Part shown: positions 20,143-28,346 of the stretch, piece by piece | Layout of the letters: each line of letters begins with the position of its first letter | Position numbering within the stretch: the first letter of the stretch is position 1 | Assembly (NCBI RefSeq): GCF_021728535.1 | Contig: NZ_JAKKDU010000008.1 | Span: forward strand, 1 to 64,000 | DNA length: 64,000 nucleotides | Reading direction: 5' to 3' | From: Wocania arenilitoris | GTDB lineage: Bacteria; Bacteroidota; Bacteroidia; Flavobacteriales; Flavobacteriaceae | Translations under genes and position numbers: made by a program | The notes under the pieces: model-generated | What the model was told of the DNA's origin: nothing | Database searches by the model: none | Seen by the model: the letters and a program-made list of their open reading frames with translations, nothing else

Positions 20143-20155
20143 GTTGTTCTGTGGT
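20143..20155 (-). promoter_or_regulatory. 13-bp leader string shared with the 319-aa lipoprotein gene
   Basis: ACCACAGAACAAC (minus strand) occurs here, 72 bp before the susC start, and again at 26047-26059. It could belong to a second promoter type or an initially transcribed region. Two copies are weak evidence. Confidence 0.25.
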
Positions 20156-20184
20156 AAGTATAAAACTTTACTTCCTTTTGCTTT

Positions 20185-21366
20185 TTACCTTATAAAAATT
20201 GTCTTTCCATCTATTTTATAATTATTTATAAAATTAGTGTTCCTTATATTTATTAATATTTCTTCTATATTTTGTTTTTTACTCGACACTCCATTAAAGC
20301 GAATGTCTTCTAACTCCTTGTTTGCAAAAATTATATCCACATCGTACCATCTAGATAGGACTTTTGCTATTTCTTTCAAGGGTAGGTTAGAAAATGTAAA
20401 AATTCCTTTTTTCCAAGAGATAATTTTTTTCACATTAACTTGAGTAATGTTAATTGTGCTATTTTGGTCTGCAATATTTATTTCAGACTGATCCCCGGGT
20501 TTTAAAATAGCCATGTTTAAACTATTGTTAATTGCAATGCTACCCTCTACTAAAGTTGTATAAATATATGGTTCGTCTTTATAAGCATTAATGTTAAACT
20601 CAGTACCTAAGACCTCAATTTCTTGCATTTGCGTATTAACAATAAACTTTGAGCCATCATGATTAGTACTAGGAGACACCTTAAAATAGGCTTCTCCATA
20701 TACCAACTCTACTTTACGGGGTTCTCCTTTAGCAAAAGCAACAGGATATTTAAGTTGAGATTCAGAATTTAACCAAACCTGTGAGCCATCAGGTAATTTT
20801 ATAGAAAATTCACCACCTCTGGGGATAGTTAAATAATTGTATTGAATTTTATTTTTTGAAACTTTAGCACCCTTGTAAACTATACCTTTATCATCAGCTT
20901 TTAGGTTATTGCTTACAAAGTCTTTTCCTTTTTCAAGAAAGATATTGGATCCATCCTCTAGAGTCAATGTTGCTTTCTTCGATCCAATTTCAATATCATT
21001 ATTAATTAAAGTTGGAGGTGTAGTTGTAATGATATTGGAAGGTATATCTTGTTCTCTATTTTTTATAAACAGAATAGATAAACTTATGAATAGCATTACA
21101 GATGCGGCAGCAGCATATTTCCAGTAAGACCTTTTTCTTTTATTAGGTTTAATTTTACTTTCGATGGTACTCCACGTAATCTTAAGATTACTAGCATTTA
21201 CAGATTTATAGTGTTCTATGCTATAATTTGTAACAATGTAGTGTTTGAAAATAATTTTATTACTTTCTTTTTCATTCAACCAACTATTTAGTATGTCTAG
21301 TTCATCAGAATTAATCTGATTGATGCAATACTTAATTATCAGCTTTTCTATATTACTTTTAATCAT
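20185..21366 (-). CDS. FecR-family anti-sigma factor
   Basis: 393 residues. The N-terminal cytoplasmic sigma-binding region (about 1-75) includes the INSDELDILNSWLNEKES helix typical of these proteins. A single membrane helix lies at about 83-103. The FecR beta-helix domain (about 125-285) carries TIPRGGEFSIKLPDGSQVWL and EAYFKVSP. A C-terminal DUF4974/STN-like domain (about 310-393) contains FSNLPLKEIAKVLSRWYDVD. It senses the SusC transducer and controls the divergent ECF sigma factor. Its own promoter has the shared element at 21404-21419, which suggests autoregulation. Confidence 0.94.
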   Translation of the reverse strand: MIKSNIEKLIIKYCINQINSDELDILNSWLNEKESNKIIFKHYIVTNYSIEHYKSVNASNLKITWSTIESKIKPNKRKRSYWKYAAAASVMLFISLSILFIKNREQDIPSNIITTTPPTLINNDIEIGSKKATLTLEDGSNIFLEKGKDFVSNNLKADDKGIVYKGAKVSKNKIQYNYLTIPRGGEFSIKLPDGSQVWLNSESQLKYPVAFAKGEPRKVELVYGEAYFKVSPSTNHDGSKFIVNTQMQEIEVLGTEFNINAYKDEPYIYTTLVEGSIAINNSLNMAILKPGDQSEINIADQNSTINITQVNVKKIISWKKGIFTFSNLPLKEIAKVLSRWYDVDIIFANKELEDIRFNGVSSKKQNIEEILINIRNTNFINNYKIDGKTIFIR

Positions 21367-21403
21367 AAATCTTTTAATATATTAGTTGTACAATTGGTTT
21401 TAG

Positions 21404-21419
21404 AAATACCCTAGTATAA
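21404..21419 (-). promoter_or_regulatory. Shared TAGGGTA element, site b (fecR)
   Basis: The minus strand reads TTATACTAGGGTATTT about 40 bp before the fecR start, with AACA exactly 14 nt before TAGGGTA. It lies in the 97-bp gap between the divergent fecR and sigma genes, which is expected if the sigma factor controls its own regulator. Confidence 0.6.
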
Positions 21420-21463
21420 TTCTTGTTTTTTTTTTATAGTTTTACAATTTTAGTATCAATTTA

Positions 21464-22114
21464 ATGAAAATTTACGACGAAAGCGACTTATTATTAATAC
21501 AAAACTTTAAGAGTGGTAATTCTTTAGCATTTAAGACTTTGTTTGAAAAGCACCAAGCTGGACTTACTGCCTTTATAAATAGTTATACAAATGATTCAGT
21601 GCTAACACAAGATATTGTTCAAGATGCATTTGTTAAACTATGGGATGCGAGAAAGAGTATTAACAGTGAAAAGTCTTTGTCTGCATATTTGTATAAGATT
21701 GGTTATTATACTTATATTAACGATTATAGGAGAAATAAAAAAAAATCTGAAATGATAGATTCTTTAACCTATAAAACATTAACTGATGTACAAGACGATA
21801 CAAGTAATGATATAAAAGAGGAGCGATTAAAACAAGTCTTTACCGCGATAGAAAACTTACCTCCTCGTTGCAAGGAGATTTTTAAAATGAGTAAGCTGCA
21901 AGGATACAAATATTACGAAATTGCGCAAATGCTAGAAATAACGGAAAAAGCTGTTGAGTCTCAAATGTCAATTGCATTCAAAAAAATAAGAAACGCAATA
22001 AGCAAAAATGGTCCTTTATTGTTGTTTTTGAACTTCTTAGTAAATAATTTGATGCCTAAGCCATATGTTAAGTGGTTTAAATATTCAAAGGAAACCTCTT
22101 TTAAAACTTTCTAA
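21464..22114 (+). CDS. ECF-type RNA polymerase sigma-70 factor (Bacteroidota FecI-like)
   Basis: 216 residues. Region 2 (about 20-90) includes FKTLFEKHQAGLTAFINSYT and DIVQDAFVKLWDARKSI. Region 4 (about 125-180) includes LPPRCKEIFKMSKLQGYKYY and the helix-turn-helix IAQMLEITEKAVESQMSIA. This is a typical extracytoplasmic-function sigma factor, divergent from its FecR partner. I propose that it recognises the TAGGGTA-type promoters nearby. Its stop codon lies in the loop of its terminator. Confidence 0.95.
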   Translation: MKIYDESDLLLIQNFKSGNSLAFKTLFEKHQAGLTAFINSYTNDSVLTQDIVQDAFVKLWDARKSINSEKSLSAYLYKIGYYTYINDYRRNKKKSEMIDSLTYKTLTDVQDDTSNDIKEERLKQVFTAIENLPPRCKEIFKMSKLQGYKYYEIAQMLEITEKAVESQMSIAFKKIRNAISKNGPLLLFLNFLVNNLMPKPYVKWFKYSKETSFKTF

Positions 22115-22123
22115 AAGAGGTTT
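22092..22123 (+). terminator. Terminator overlapping the sigma gene stop
   Basis: AAACCTCTTTT, a 10-nt loop and AAAAGAGGTTT form an 11-bp stem followed by a T-run. The stop codon at 22112-22114 lies at the loop/stem edge. It may also work for the convergent S9 peptidase gene. Confidence 0.75.
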
Positions 22124-22144
22124 TTTTCTTGAAAATAGCTACTG

Positions 22145-24931
22145 CTATTCCTTCCAGTTCTTTAGTCTTCTCTGTTGTTCATCATAGGGGATGCCTTCTA
22201 TAATCCAATCTTCAGCTTTTTCCCCTTTGAGATAATGTCCAAACCATTTCAAAATACGTTGCTGATAATCATGTCTATTCTTGTCTTTTCTTAGTCCATG
22301 CCCTTCTTTTTCATAAACTAATAATACAAAAGGTTTATTAGCTCGTCTAGCTGCATTATAGTATGCAATACCTTGAGACCAATTTACGTTCATATCATTA
22401 TCTCCGACCTCAAAAAGCAATGGTGTATTTAGCTTTTCAATTTGCATAACAGATGAGTTTCTTATGTAGTTTTTAGGTGAAACCCAAGGAGCAGACCCCA
22501 TTCGTTCTTGACCTACTTCAAAATGATCATTCTCAGGTCTTCCACCAAAGGCAGGTGTAACGGCTAAGTTCATAGCAATTAATTCTGTTAATCCTGCTCC
22601 AGCCACACTAGCGGCAAAAATATCGGTTTGAGTTGGTACAAAACCTGCTTGGTATCCACCCCATGAATGACCAATCAAACCAACTTTATTAGCATCTACA
22701 TCTCCCATTTCAACTACCGTCTTTACAGCATTTTCTAATGTAGTTGTTGATGATGTTCCAGGTTCTCCTGTAATAAAATCTATATCTGGGTTTAAAACAA
22801 AATAACCATTTTGAGTCCATACGGTTGTATTGTAATAATCATATTTAGATGGAGGTTTATATCTGTGAAAGCCATTGGTTAGTTTTTCATATACATAGGT
22901 AATCATAGGGTATTTTTTACCTTTTTCATAATTAGCAGGATAATATAATATGGCCTGAGACTTCTTTCCTAGAGCATTTTCAAACTCAATTAATTCTGCT
23001 CTGCCCCAAGCATAATCTTTTTGGAATGCGTTGGTATTGGAAATTTTAACAGGAGATCTAAATAAGGTATTTGTTAAGAAAAGATTTGGAGATTCTTTAT
23101 AAGATTGTCTTGTTATTAGCATTTTACCTGAATCTTCTAATTTTGAAGAAGCCAATGAAATTCTAGCATTATCATAGATGAGCATTTTGATTGGTTTACC
23201 AGGGATTCCCTTAGCATATCCTGTTTTTTTTGTGTACAAACCATACATTGAGAAATACATTGGTTTCTCAACATTTAGTTCTTTTTGTTTTCTGTCAAGT
23301 TTTATAATTCTATAAACTATACTGTCTTTTTCTCCATGGGTTATTTTTCTTGAAGGGGTACCATTTGTGAAAATCTGCCATACATTAAACTTGCTGTAGA
23401 TAAAGAAACTTTTACTATCCTTACTCCAAACCTCAAAGCCATATGCAGATTTTTGGGGTAACGGATGGTCGTCATCAAAATTTATAAATACTCCATCTAA
23501 GTTTTTAGTAATATTTGTTGATGTTTTTTTAGTAATATCATACAAATGAATATTATCCTCTTTTAAATAGCTGAAAAAATGATTGTTTGGACTTACACTC
23601 CAAACTTTAGTGACGTTCTCAAGTACTTTGTTTTTCTCACCTGTAATGTTATTAACAGTATATATATCATAGCTCGGTCTGCCAAACATGGCTTCAAAAT
23701 CATAAGGGGTCCCATCCAAACCTATAACAATTTTATTGTCAGCCTGAACCTGAATAGTTTCAACTAAATCGTCTCCCAAAACAACAAATCTATTCTCATT
23801 AATATGCCAAACAGCATTTAAAGGTTGCTCTATACCTTTCATTTTACTTTTTTTCTGAGCTGGGATAATAACCAAATCTTTACTGTTCCAGATTTCTACA
23901 TCGGGAGCCTCTTCTTTTTTATTAGGAGTTTCTTTTTCTTTTGAAAGAGTATCTTTTTTTATTGACTTCTTTTCCTCTTCAGATTTCGTTTTTTGCCAAC
24001 TAAAAGTTGTGAAATAAATAGAGTTGGCATTTTTAGAAACAGTAATTCTACTATTTAAGACTCTAGTGTTTATTGGAAAATTATTAAATTGAGATTGGTC
24101 AAAAACATAAAATGAGGGTTTTTTAGAATTCAGATTTTTCCATAATAATAAATGATACGTTTCATTCTCGTAATTTTCATCTTCATGTTTTCTCACAGCA
24201 AATAATTCATCACTGTCTTCCAACCATTTCAAACTAACGTAGGCTGCATTTTTTTGGTCTAAAACTTTCAATACTTCTGTTTTAGTATTGTAAATTTGAA
24301 TAGCGTTACCAATCTTGTCTTTAGTATCTATTATCATAGCTATAACAGCATTGTTTTCTTGCCAACTATAGGTTTTAACATTACCGAAACTTATTTCATG
24401 ACCTGACTTAAGGTTTTTAATAATAAGGGTATTACCTTCATTACGTTTCATAGCTGCATATGATCCTGTATTAGAAAAAGTAATAGATTGAAACCCTTCA
24501 AGCTCTAGAGTATCTTTACTAACTAAATTATAGATTAAAGACTTCGTAGGTTGCTTCTTTTTGTCTTTACTTTTGTTTTTTGACAGCTTTTTAGCTTCTT
24601 TGCCTGTGGGTACTTTTGTTAAGCTCACCCATTCACCTTCATTAGAAAAAGTTGCGGCTGTGGTGTTGGGAAATGCCTGGGTTGCTTTATCTTGCGTGTT
24701 GAAAATTTGGGTTATGTAATCTTTATCTTGAGTCACTGTTTTGTATGTAACCCAATTCCCGTTTTTTGAAATAGAAACACCACTTAAACTTTCCCATTGA
24801 CCGTAATCATCTGGTGTAAGCGTTTTTAAAGAATCTTTTTTAATTTCTTGAGCGATAACTGTAAAGTTACCAATAGATATAAGTACTAATAAATTAAAAA
24901 TCAATAACTTTAGAGGTGTGTTGTTAAACAT
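22145..24931 (-). CDS. S9 family prolyl-oligopeptidase-like serine peptidase
   Basis: 928 residues. A signal peptide (about 1-27) is followed by a beta-propeller region (about 45-640) with a Lys/Glu-rich low-complexity insert near 320-345, then an alpha/beta-hydrolase catalytic domain (about 650-928). The nucleophile elbow is G-H-S756-W-G-G, the acid is probably D844 or D846 in GDNDMN, and the histidine is H878 in KEGHGL. It is likely a periplasmic or outer-membrane-associated peptidase. S9 enzymes sit beside FecI/FecR and TonB-transporter genes in lasso-peptide-degrading loci of other bacteria; whether that applies here is speculation. Confidence 0.92.
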   Translation of the reverse strand: MFNNTPLKLLIFNLLVLISIGNFTVIAQEIKKDSLKTLTPDDYGQWESLSGVSISKNGNWVTYKTVTQDKDYITQIFNTQDKATQAFPNTTAATFSNEGEWVSLTKVPTGKEAKKLSKNKSKDKKKQPTKSLIYNLVSKDTLELEGFQSITFSNTGSYAAMKRNEGNTLIIKNLKSGHEISFGNVKTYSWQENNAVIAMIIDTKDKIGNAIQIYNTKTEVLKVLDQKNAAYVSLKWLEDSDELFAVRKHEDENYENETYHLLLWKNLNSKKPSFYVFDQSQFNNFPINTRVLNSRITVSKNANSIYFTTFSWQKTKSEEEKKSIKKDTLSKEKETPNKKEEAPDVEIWNSKDLVIIPAQKKSKMKGIEQPLNAVWHINENRFVVLGDDLVETIQVQADNKIVIGLDGTPYDFEAMFGRPSYDIYTVNNITGEKNKVLENVTKVWSVSPNNHFFSYLKEDNIHLYDITKKTSTNITKNLDGVFINFDDDHPLPQKSAYGFEVWSKDSKSFFIYSKFNVWQIFTNGTPSRKITHGEKDSIVYRIIKLDRKQKELNVEKPMYFSMYGLYTKKTGYAKGIPGKPIKMLIYDNARISLASSKLEDSGKMLITRQSYKESPNLFLTNTLFRSPVKISNTNAFQKDYAWGRAELIEFENALGKKSQAILYYPANYEKGKKYPMITYVYEKLTNGFHRYKPPSKYDYYNTTVWTQNGYFVLNPDIDFITGEPGTSSTTTLENAVKTVVEMGDVDANKVGLIGHSWGGYQAGFVPTQTDIFAASVAGAGLTELIAMNLAVTPAFGGRPENDHFEVGQERMGSAPWVSPKNYIRNSSVMQIEKLNTPLLFEVGDNDMNVNWSQGIAYYNAARRANKPFVLLVYEKEGHGLRKDKNRHDYQQRILKWFGHYLKGEKAEDWIIEGIPYDEQQRRLKNWKE

Positions 24932-25015
24932 AATGTTTTTATTTTAATGGTTTATTTATAGGTTTACAACTTTATTTTGGTAAGCTTTTAATTTTGAAAT
25001 TTGAGTATAAAAAAA

Positions 25016-25034
25016 GGGGAGATAATAGCTCCCC
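25016..25034 (-). terminator. Terminator after the 319-aa lipoprotein gene
   Basis: GGGGAG, a 7-nt loop and CTCCCC, followed on the minus strand by a run of seven T. It separates the lipoprotein gene from the S9 peptidase gene. Confidence 0.7.
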
Positions 25035-25059
25035 ATATGATAATTAATATCTTAATCTA

Positions 25060-26019
25060 TTATCTAGATCTAGAATAGATGTTAGAAGGCCAATCCGCTC
25101 CATCAGTTCTTGTAAATCTAACTGTTCCTGTTTCATCATAGTCATCGGAGTAAGAATACCAAAATTCAATATCCATAGAAGAGCCATTGATATTTGAAAT
25201 CGTCCAATGCTCTGAAGAGTTACCTGAAACATAGGTTTCTCCAGATAAAAAGTCGAAGAATATTTTACCTGAGGTACCATATTTATAGTCCCACAAAAGA
25301 TTTGACATACTATAAACTTGGTTGCCCAAATGGGTTATATTAACAGATCCTGTTTTACCCACAAAAACACCTCCATAAGTTGCGGCTCCTCCACTAACTT
25401 CAATCCATTCAAAATCAAAAGTCCCTTCCCATACTGGTGGTGCGTAATCTTCAACTTTAACTTTCATTCCAAATCGGTTACCCACTTTAGTGGATTTTCT
25501 AGAATCTAATGTAGTACCATCCTTGGCTGTAATCACATAATATAGTAAAAATATATCACCTTCTCTAGCTAAAACACTAGATCTACTATTTTTAAAGTCA
25601 TTTAAATATAGTCCGTAAGCATCATCACCTTTAATATTAAAGGTAAATTCTCCTGACTCTGGAACATTTACTGAGCCTATCATCTTACCAGTTGTATTAA
25701 ATGGAGCGGTGTAATTATAACCATCTTTTTCTTCAACAGTAAGATAAAAATCTACTTTTGAAAAGTTTTCTGCTGAAACATTAGATTTTAGACTCATGTT
25801 TATTTCTACTTCATCGGTTGCCCAATAGTCTTCATTTGTTAGCAAATCGTGATACCAAATAAAAGTTTCTTTATCTTCAACTGGAGTGAACGCAATTCTC
25901 GTTTGTTCTTTCCAGTTAACTACTTCTTCAATTACTGAATCATCACTTTCATCACAAGAGTTTAGTAAAAAAATGGCACTAAAAAATAAAAAATATTTAA
26001 AAATTATTTCTCTTTTCAT
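25060..26019 (-). CDS. Hypothetical lipoprotein, 319 aa
   Basis: I do not recognise the family. A lipobox (FLLNSC, C22) follows a short signal sequence. The rest is rich in beta-forming and aromatic residues, with Ig-like stretches (about 45-180) and a C-terminal part (about 195-310) full of Gly, Ser, Trp and Tyr (WEGTFDFEWIEVSGG, YWYSYSDD-like runs). It looks like a surface-exposed beta-sandwich lipoprotein. Its promoter carries the shared element at 26087-26100, so it belongs to the sigma regulon by inference. It lies upstream of the S9 peptidase on the same strand but has its own terminator. Confidence 0.75.
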   Translation of the reverse strand: MKREIIFKYFLFFSAIFLLNSCDESDDSVIEEVVNWKEQTRIAFTPVEDKETFIWYHDLLTNEDYWATDEVEINMSLKSNVSAENFSKVDFYLTVEEKDGYNYTAPFNTTGKMIGSVNVPESGEFTFNIKGDDAYGLYLNDFKNSRSSVLAREGDIFLLYYVITAKDGTTLDSRKSTKVGNRFGMKVKVEDYAPPVWEGTFDFEWIEVSGGAATYGGVFVGKTGSVNITHLGNQVYSMSNLLWDYKYGTSGKIFFDFLSGETYVSGNSSEHWTISNINGSSMDIEFWYSYSDDYDETGTVRFTRTDGADWPSNIYSRSR

Positions 26020-26046
26020 AATTAGAATTGTTAGTTGTTAATTTAT

Positions 26047-26059
26047 GTTGTTCTGTGGT
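26047..26059 (-). promoter_or_regulatory. Second copy of the 13-bp leader string found before susC
   Basis: ACCACAGAACAAC (minus strand), 28 bp before the lipoprotein start. It is identical to 20143-20155. Confidence 0.25.
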
Positions 26060-26086
26060 TTATTATTATAAATACGTAGAATTTTA

Positions 26087-26100
26087 AAATACCCTATAAG
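26087..26100 (-). promoter_or_regulatory. Shared TAGGGTA element, site c (319-aa lipoprotein)
   Basis: The minus strand reads CTTATAGGGTATTT about 70 bp before the start. It lacks the preceding AC of the best copies but keeps AACA exactly 14 nt before TAGGGTA. Confidence 0.5.
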
Positions 26101-26120
26101 ATTTTTTGTTTTTTTCTTCA

Positions 26121-26296
26121 TTAATATCCGAAGACCCTCTTTAACTTAGTATCCAATTCATCTTTGGTTGGATTTCTTAAAAGAATGGTGTTGTTATTAT
26201 CTATCAAAAATGTAGTTGGTAAATGAGGAACCCCATAACTTTTAGCTACAAGTACATTGTTCTACCAACTTATATTTTGCATTTACTTTTGAAGGG
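26121..26296 (-). pseudogene. TlpA/thioredoxin-family C-terminal relic
   Basis: One frame (26121-26256) reads KSYGVPHLPTTFLID and then DNNNTILLRNPTKDELDTKL to a stop. This is the cis-Pro loop and last helix of a TlpA-like redoxin. A second frame just upstream (about 26296-26255) reads TPSKVNAKYKLVEQ, which could be the preceding strand of the same domain. The two are out of frame and the rest of the gene is gone. The junction coincides with one arm of a 23-bp inverted repeat whose other arm encodes the last residues of the neighbouring gene. This is a third redoxin-type gene of the block, now destroyed. Confidence 0.7.
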
Positions 26297-26328
26297 GTTT
26301 TAATCTGGTAGAACAATGTACTTGTAGC
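26245..26328. repeat. 23-bp perfect inverted repeat with 38-bp spacer
   Basis: Arms at 26245-26267 and 26306-26328 are exact reverse complements. The right arm is the 3' end of the 495-aa gene (codons for YKYIVLP). The left arm lies inside the TlpA relic. Neither flank extends the match. This looks like a template-switch or inverted-duplication event rather than a transposon end. Confidence 0.85.
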
Positions 26329-27787
26329 CATCACCTTCAGAAAAATAAAGCCTACTGCGGTTCTTTTTAAGCCATTTTTCCCAATCATTGACCGATTCAA
26401 AAGATTCGCCGGTGTACCTTATTAACAGACGTTTTGCCATGTCTACACGATCACCTTTTAGTAGCATGTTTACAGCTGTATCTAGAAGTTTAATATCATT
26501 ATTTGGAATTCCTAAAGCCTTGGCGTCTTTATCAACATCAGTTTTATAATAGTGCTTATATGTTACTGGATATAAGTACCCCATATTCTCTTTATAGAAA
26601 TTCTCATACTTCACCCAGTCTTTGCCAAAAGCTTCTTTTCTTTTATCTGGTTCATGGCGAATGGTCCACTCACGAGTTTCTTTTCTAATAGGCATTTGTA
26701 AGTGTATTTTTTCTAATTCATTCAGTTTCTCGCCGGCTTTTTGCTTCTTTTGTGCCTTCTCTTTATTTAGGCGTTGTCTAAGGGTATCTTTATTAACGTA
26801 ATGTAACCAAGCTTCAGAACCACGATCAGAAACTGTCCATTGTTGCTCTCTTTCGTATTGACGCAGCGGCATCATTTTTATTTTTCTAGTAATTTGTTGC
26901 TCACCTTTAAATTGTGCGATATAGTGTATAGCGTTTATAAAAGCAAGTTTAGCGCTTGAAGTCATATACTCTGGTGCGGCAGCAAATCCCCAATGAAAGA
27001 AATTAGCATGACGCCCTAGTGCAGTTGCAATTACTCCTTTGGAGTTAACACCTCCCGAAATCCACTCTGCATCTATACCATTTTCAAAACCATACCCTGT
27101 TGATACCAAACCAATGGGAAATCCTTTACCGTCTAAATACCCTTCGGTTTGAATGCGCCACATTTTCATTTTTTTTCCTAAATTTCTTCCACTATATCTT
27201 GCTTTGAAACTTCCAGGTGTTTCACGTTCTTCATAAGAAATATCAACTTTAAATGGCTTGTTGAAAATTACATGCTCTGTTTTCATGCTATGAGCATGAG
27301 CATCTAAACAAAGACATAAATGATCTATTTTAAGTTGTCGGCCTTCACCTATAAAAGCCGAAGGCTCTCCTATCATAATGGTCGCATAGTCAAAGTTCTC
27401 TGTTAAATATTTTCGTGGTTTATAACCTGTTACTTGTCCTGTTGAATCTCTTTCATAGCCCCCTCCATAATGCTTTAGGTAAGTGTCAATTATTGTTACA
27501 TCAAAATCAGCCGACATAGTTTCTGTGTATTCATCTCCATAAATCACAGTTACAAATTGAAAGTATTGTTTTAGAAAATTGTTAAAATCTGTTGCCCTTC
27601 TTTTTTGGAGTTCCAATTTTCTTTCTGGATTGAGTGCATACCTTTTTTCTCTTTCAGATAAAGGTTTGTCAGGATTAGCACCAACATATAAAATTTTTAA
27701 ATCAGATTTTTTGTCCTGCCCAAATGAAGGTACAGTTATTGTAATTGTTAAGGTTATTAAAATTACACTTTTAAAAAGACGCCTCAT
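26300..27787 (-). CDS. Secreted protein of unknown function, 495 aa (ThuA/GATase-like fold possible)
   Basis: A signal peptide (about 1-23, ending SFGQ) is followed by an alpha/beta region beginning DLKILYVGANPDKP. Conserved-looking motifs include DHLCLCLDAHAHSM (about 168-181) and ALGRHANFFHWGFAA (about 268-282). The second recalls a segment in ThuA-like secreted proteins of planctomycetes and Bacteroidota. The C-terminal 170 residues are charged and helical. The family is not named with confidence. It follows the DsbD-alpha gene by 17 bp and is third in the operon starting at 29723. Its last seven or eight codons are one arm of an inverted repeat, so the native C-terminus may have been altered. 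Confidence 0.75.
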   Translation of the reverse strand: MRRLFKSVILITLTITITVPSFGQDKKSDLKILYVGANPDKPLSEREKRYALNPERKLELQKRRATDFNNFLKQYFQFVTVIYGDEYTETMSADFDVTIIDTYLKHYGGGYERDSTGQVTGYKPRKYLTENFDYATIMIGEPSAFIGEGRQLKIDHLCLCLDAHAHSMKTEHVIFNKPFKVDISYEERETPGSFKARYSGRNLGKKMKMWRIQTEGYLDGKGFPIGLVSTGYGFENGIDAEWISGGVNSKGVIATALGRHANFFHWGFAAAPEYMTSSAKLAFINAIHYIAQFKGEQQITRKIKMMPLRQYEREQQWTVSDRGSEAWLHYVNKDTLRQRLNKEKAQKKQKAGEKLNELEKIHLQMPIRKETREWTIRHEPDKRKEAFGKDWVKYENFYKENMGYLYPVTYKHYYKTDVDKDAKALGIPNNDIKLLDTAVNMLLKGDRVDMAKRLLIRYTGESFESVNDWEKWLKKNRSRLYFSEGDGYKYIVLPD

Positions 27788-27804
27788 TTCTGTTTATTGT
27801 TAAA

Positions 27805-28329
27805 TTATAGTTTAAATGATTTTGATTTTGTTTGTGGCGGAAAACACTTTCTAAGGTTACAGGTTTGATAATGCAGACCGCAATTAATTTTAGAACCTTT
27901 TGTGTAATAACCTACAGAACAGTATTGCACAAAAACCAGTGCTCCACGATATACATAAATATCATCACCATAAGATTCACTATATGGTTTTTCCCATTCA
28001 CCTATAGCTTTAATTCCAGAAGGAAGTTCTAATTCTAATCTAGATGCAATATATGGCTGGTTTTCTGGAACATATGCATAAATATGCCACTCATTACCTA
28101 TATTAGCTTTCAGCACAATAGCTACTTGCGTTTTGTCTTCAGACCAAACAAGTGTGGCATTTACAGATACAGGATTCATAGGATCCGATGGTGATGTAAA
28201 AAGCTCGGATGAAGCTACTTCCACTTTCTTCTTAAACTCTGAAGATATATTTGTGCTTTGAGCAAAACTTATTTGAGTAATCAGGGCAAGGATTAAAAAG
28301 TTATATCTGTTAATTGTCTTAAAAACCAT
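27805..28329 (-). CDS. Detached DsbD-alpha (N-terminal DsbD-like) domain protein
   Basis: 174 residues from the ATG at 28329; a TTG two codons upstream is an alternative start. A signal peptide (about 1-23, SFAQ) is followed by one Ig-like domain resembling the periplasmic alpha domain of DsbD. It ends in LHYQTCNLRKCFPP, which matches the alpha-domain active pair in the dsbD gene of this window ([10 protein letters not shown]). It lacks the membrane and thioredoxin domains. It could shuttle electrons to the TlpA protein encoded 17 bp upstream. The gene lies between that TlpA gene and the 495-aa secreted protein. Confidence 0.8.
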   Translation of the reverse strand: MVFKTINRYNFLILALITQISFAQSTNISSEFKKKVEVASSELFTSPSDPMNPVSVNATLVWSEDKTQVAIVLKANIGNEWHIYAYVPENQPYIASRLELELPSGIKAIGEWEKPYSESYGDDIYVYRGALVFVQYCSVGYYTKGSKINCGLHYQTCNLRKCFPPQTKSKSFKL

Positions 28330-28346
28330 TATCAATAAATTCCTTA

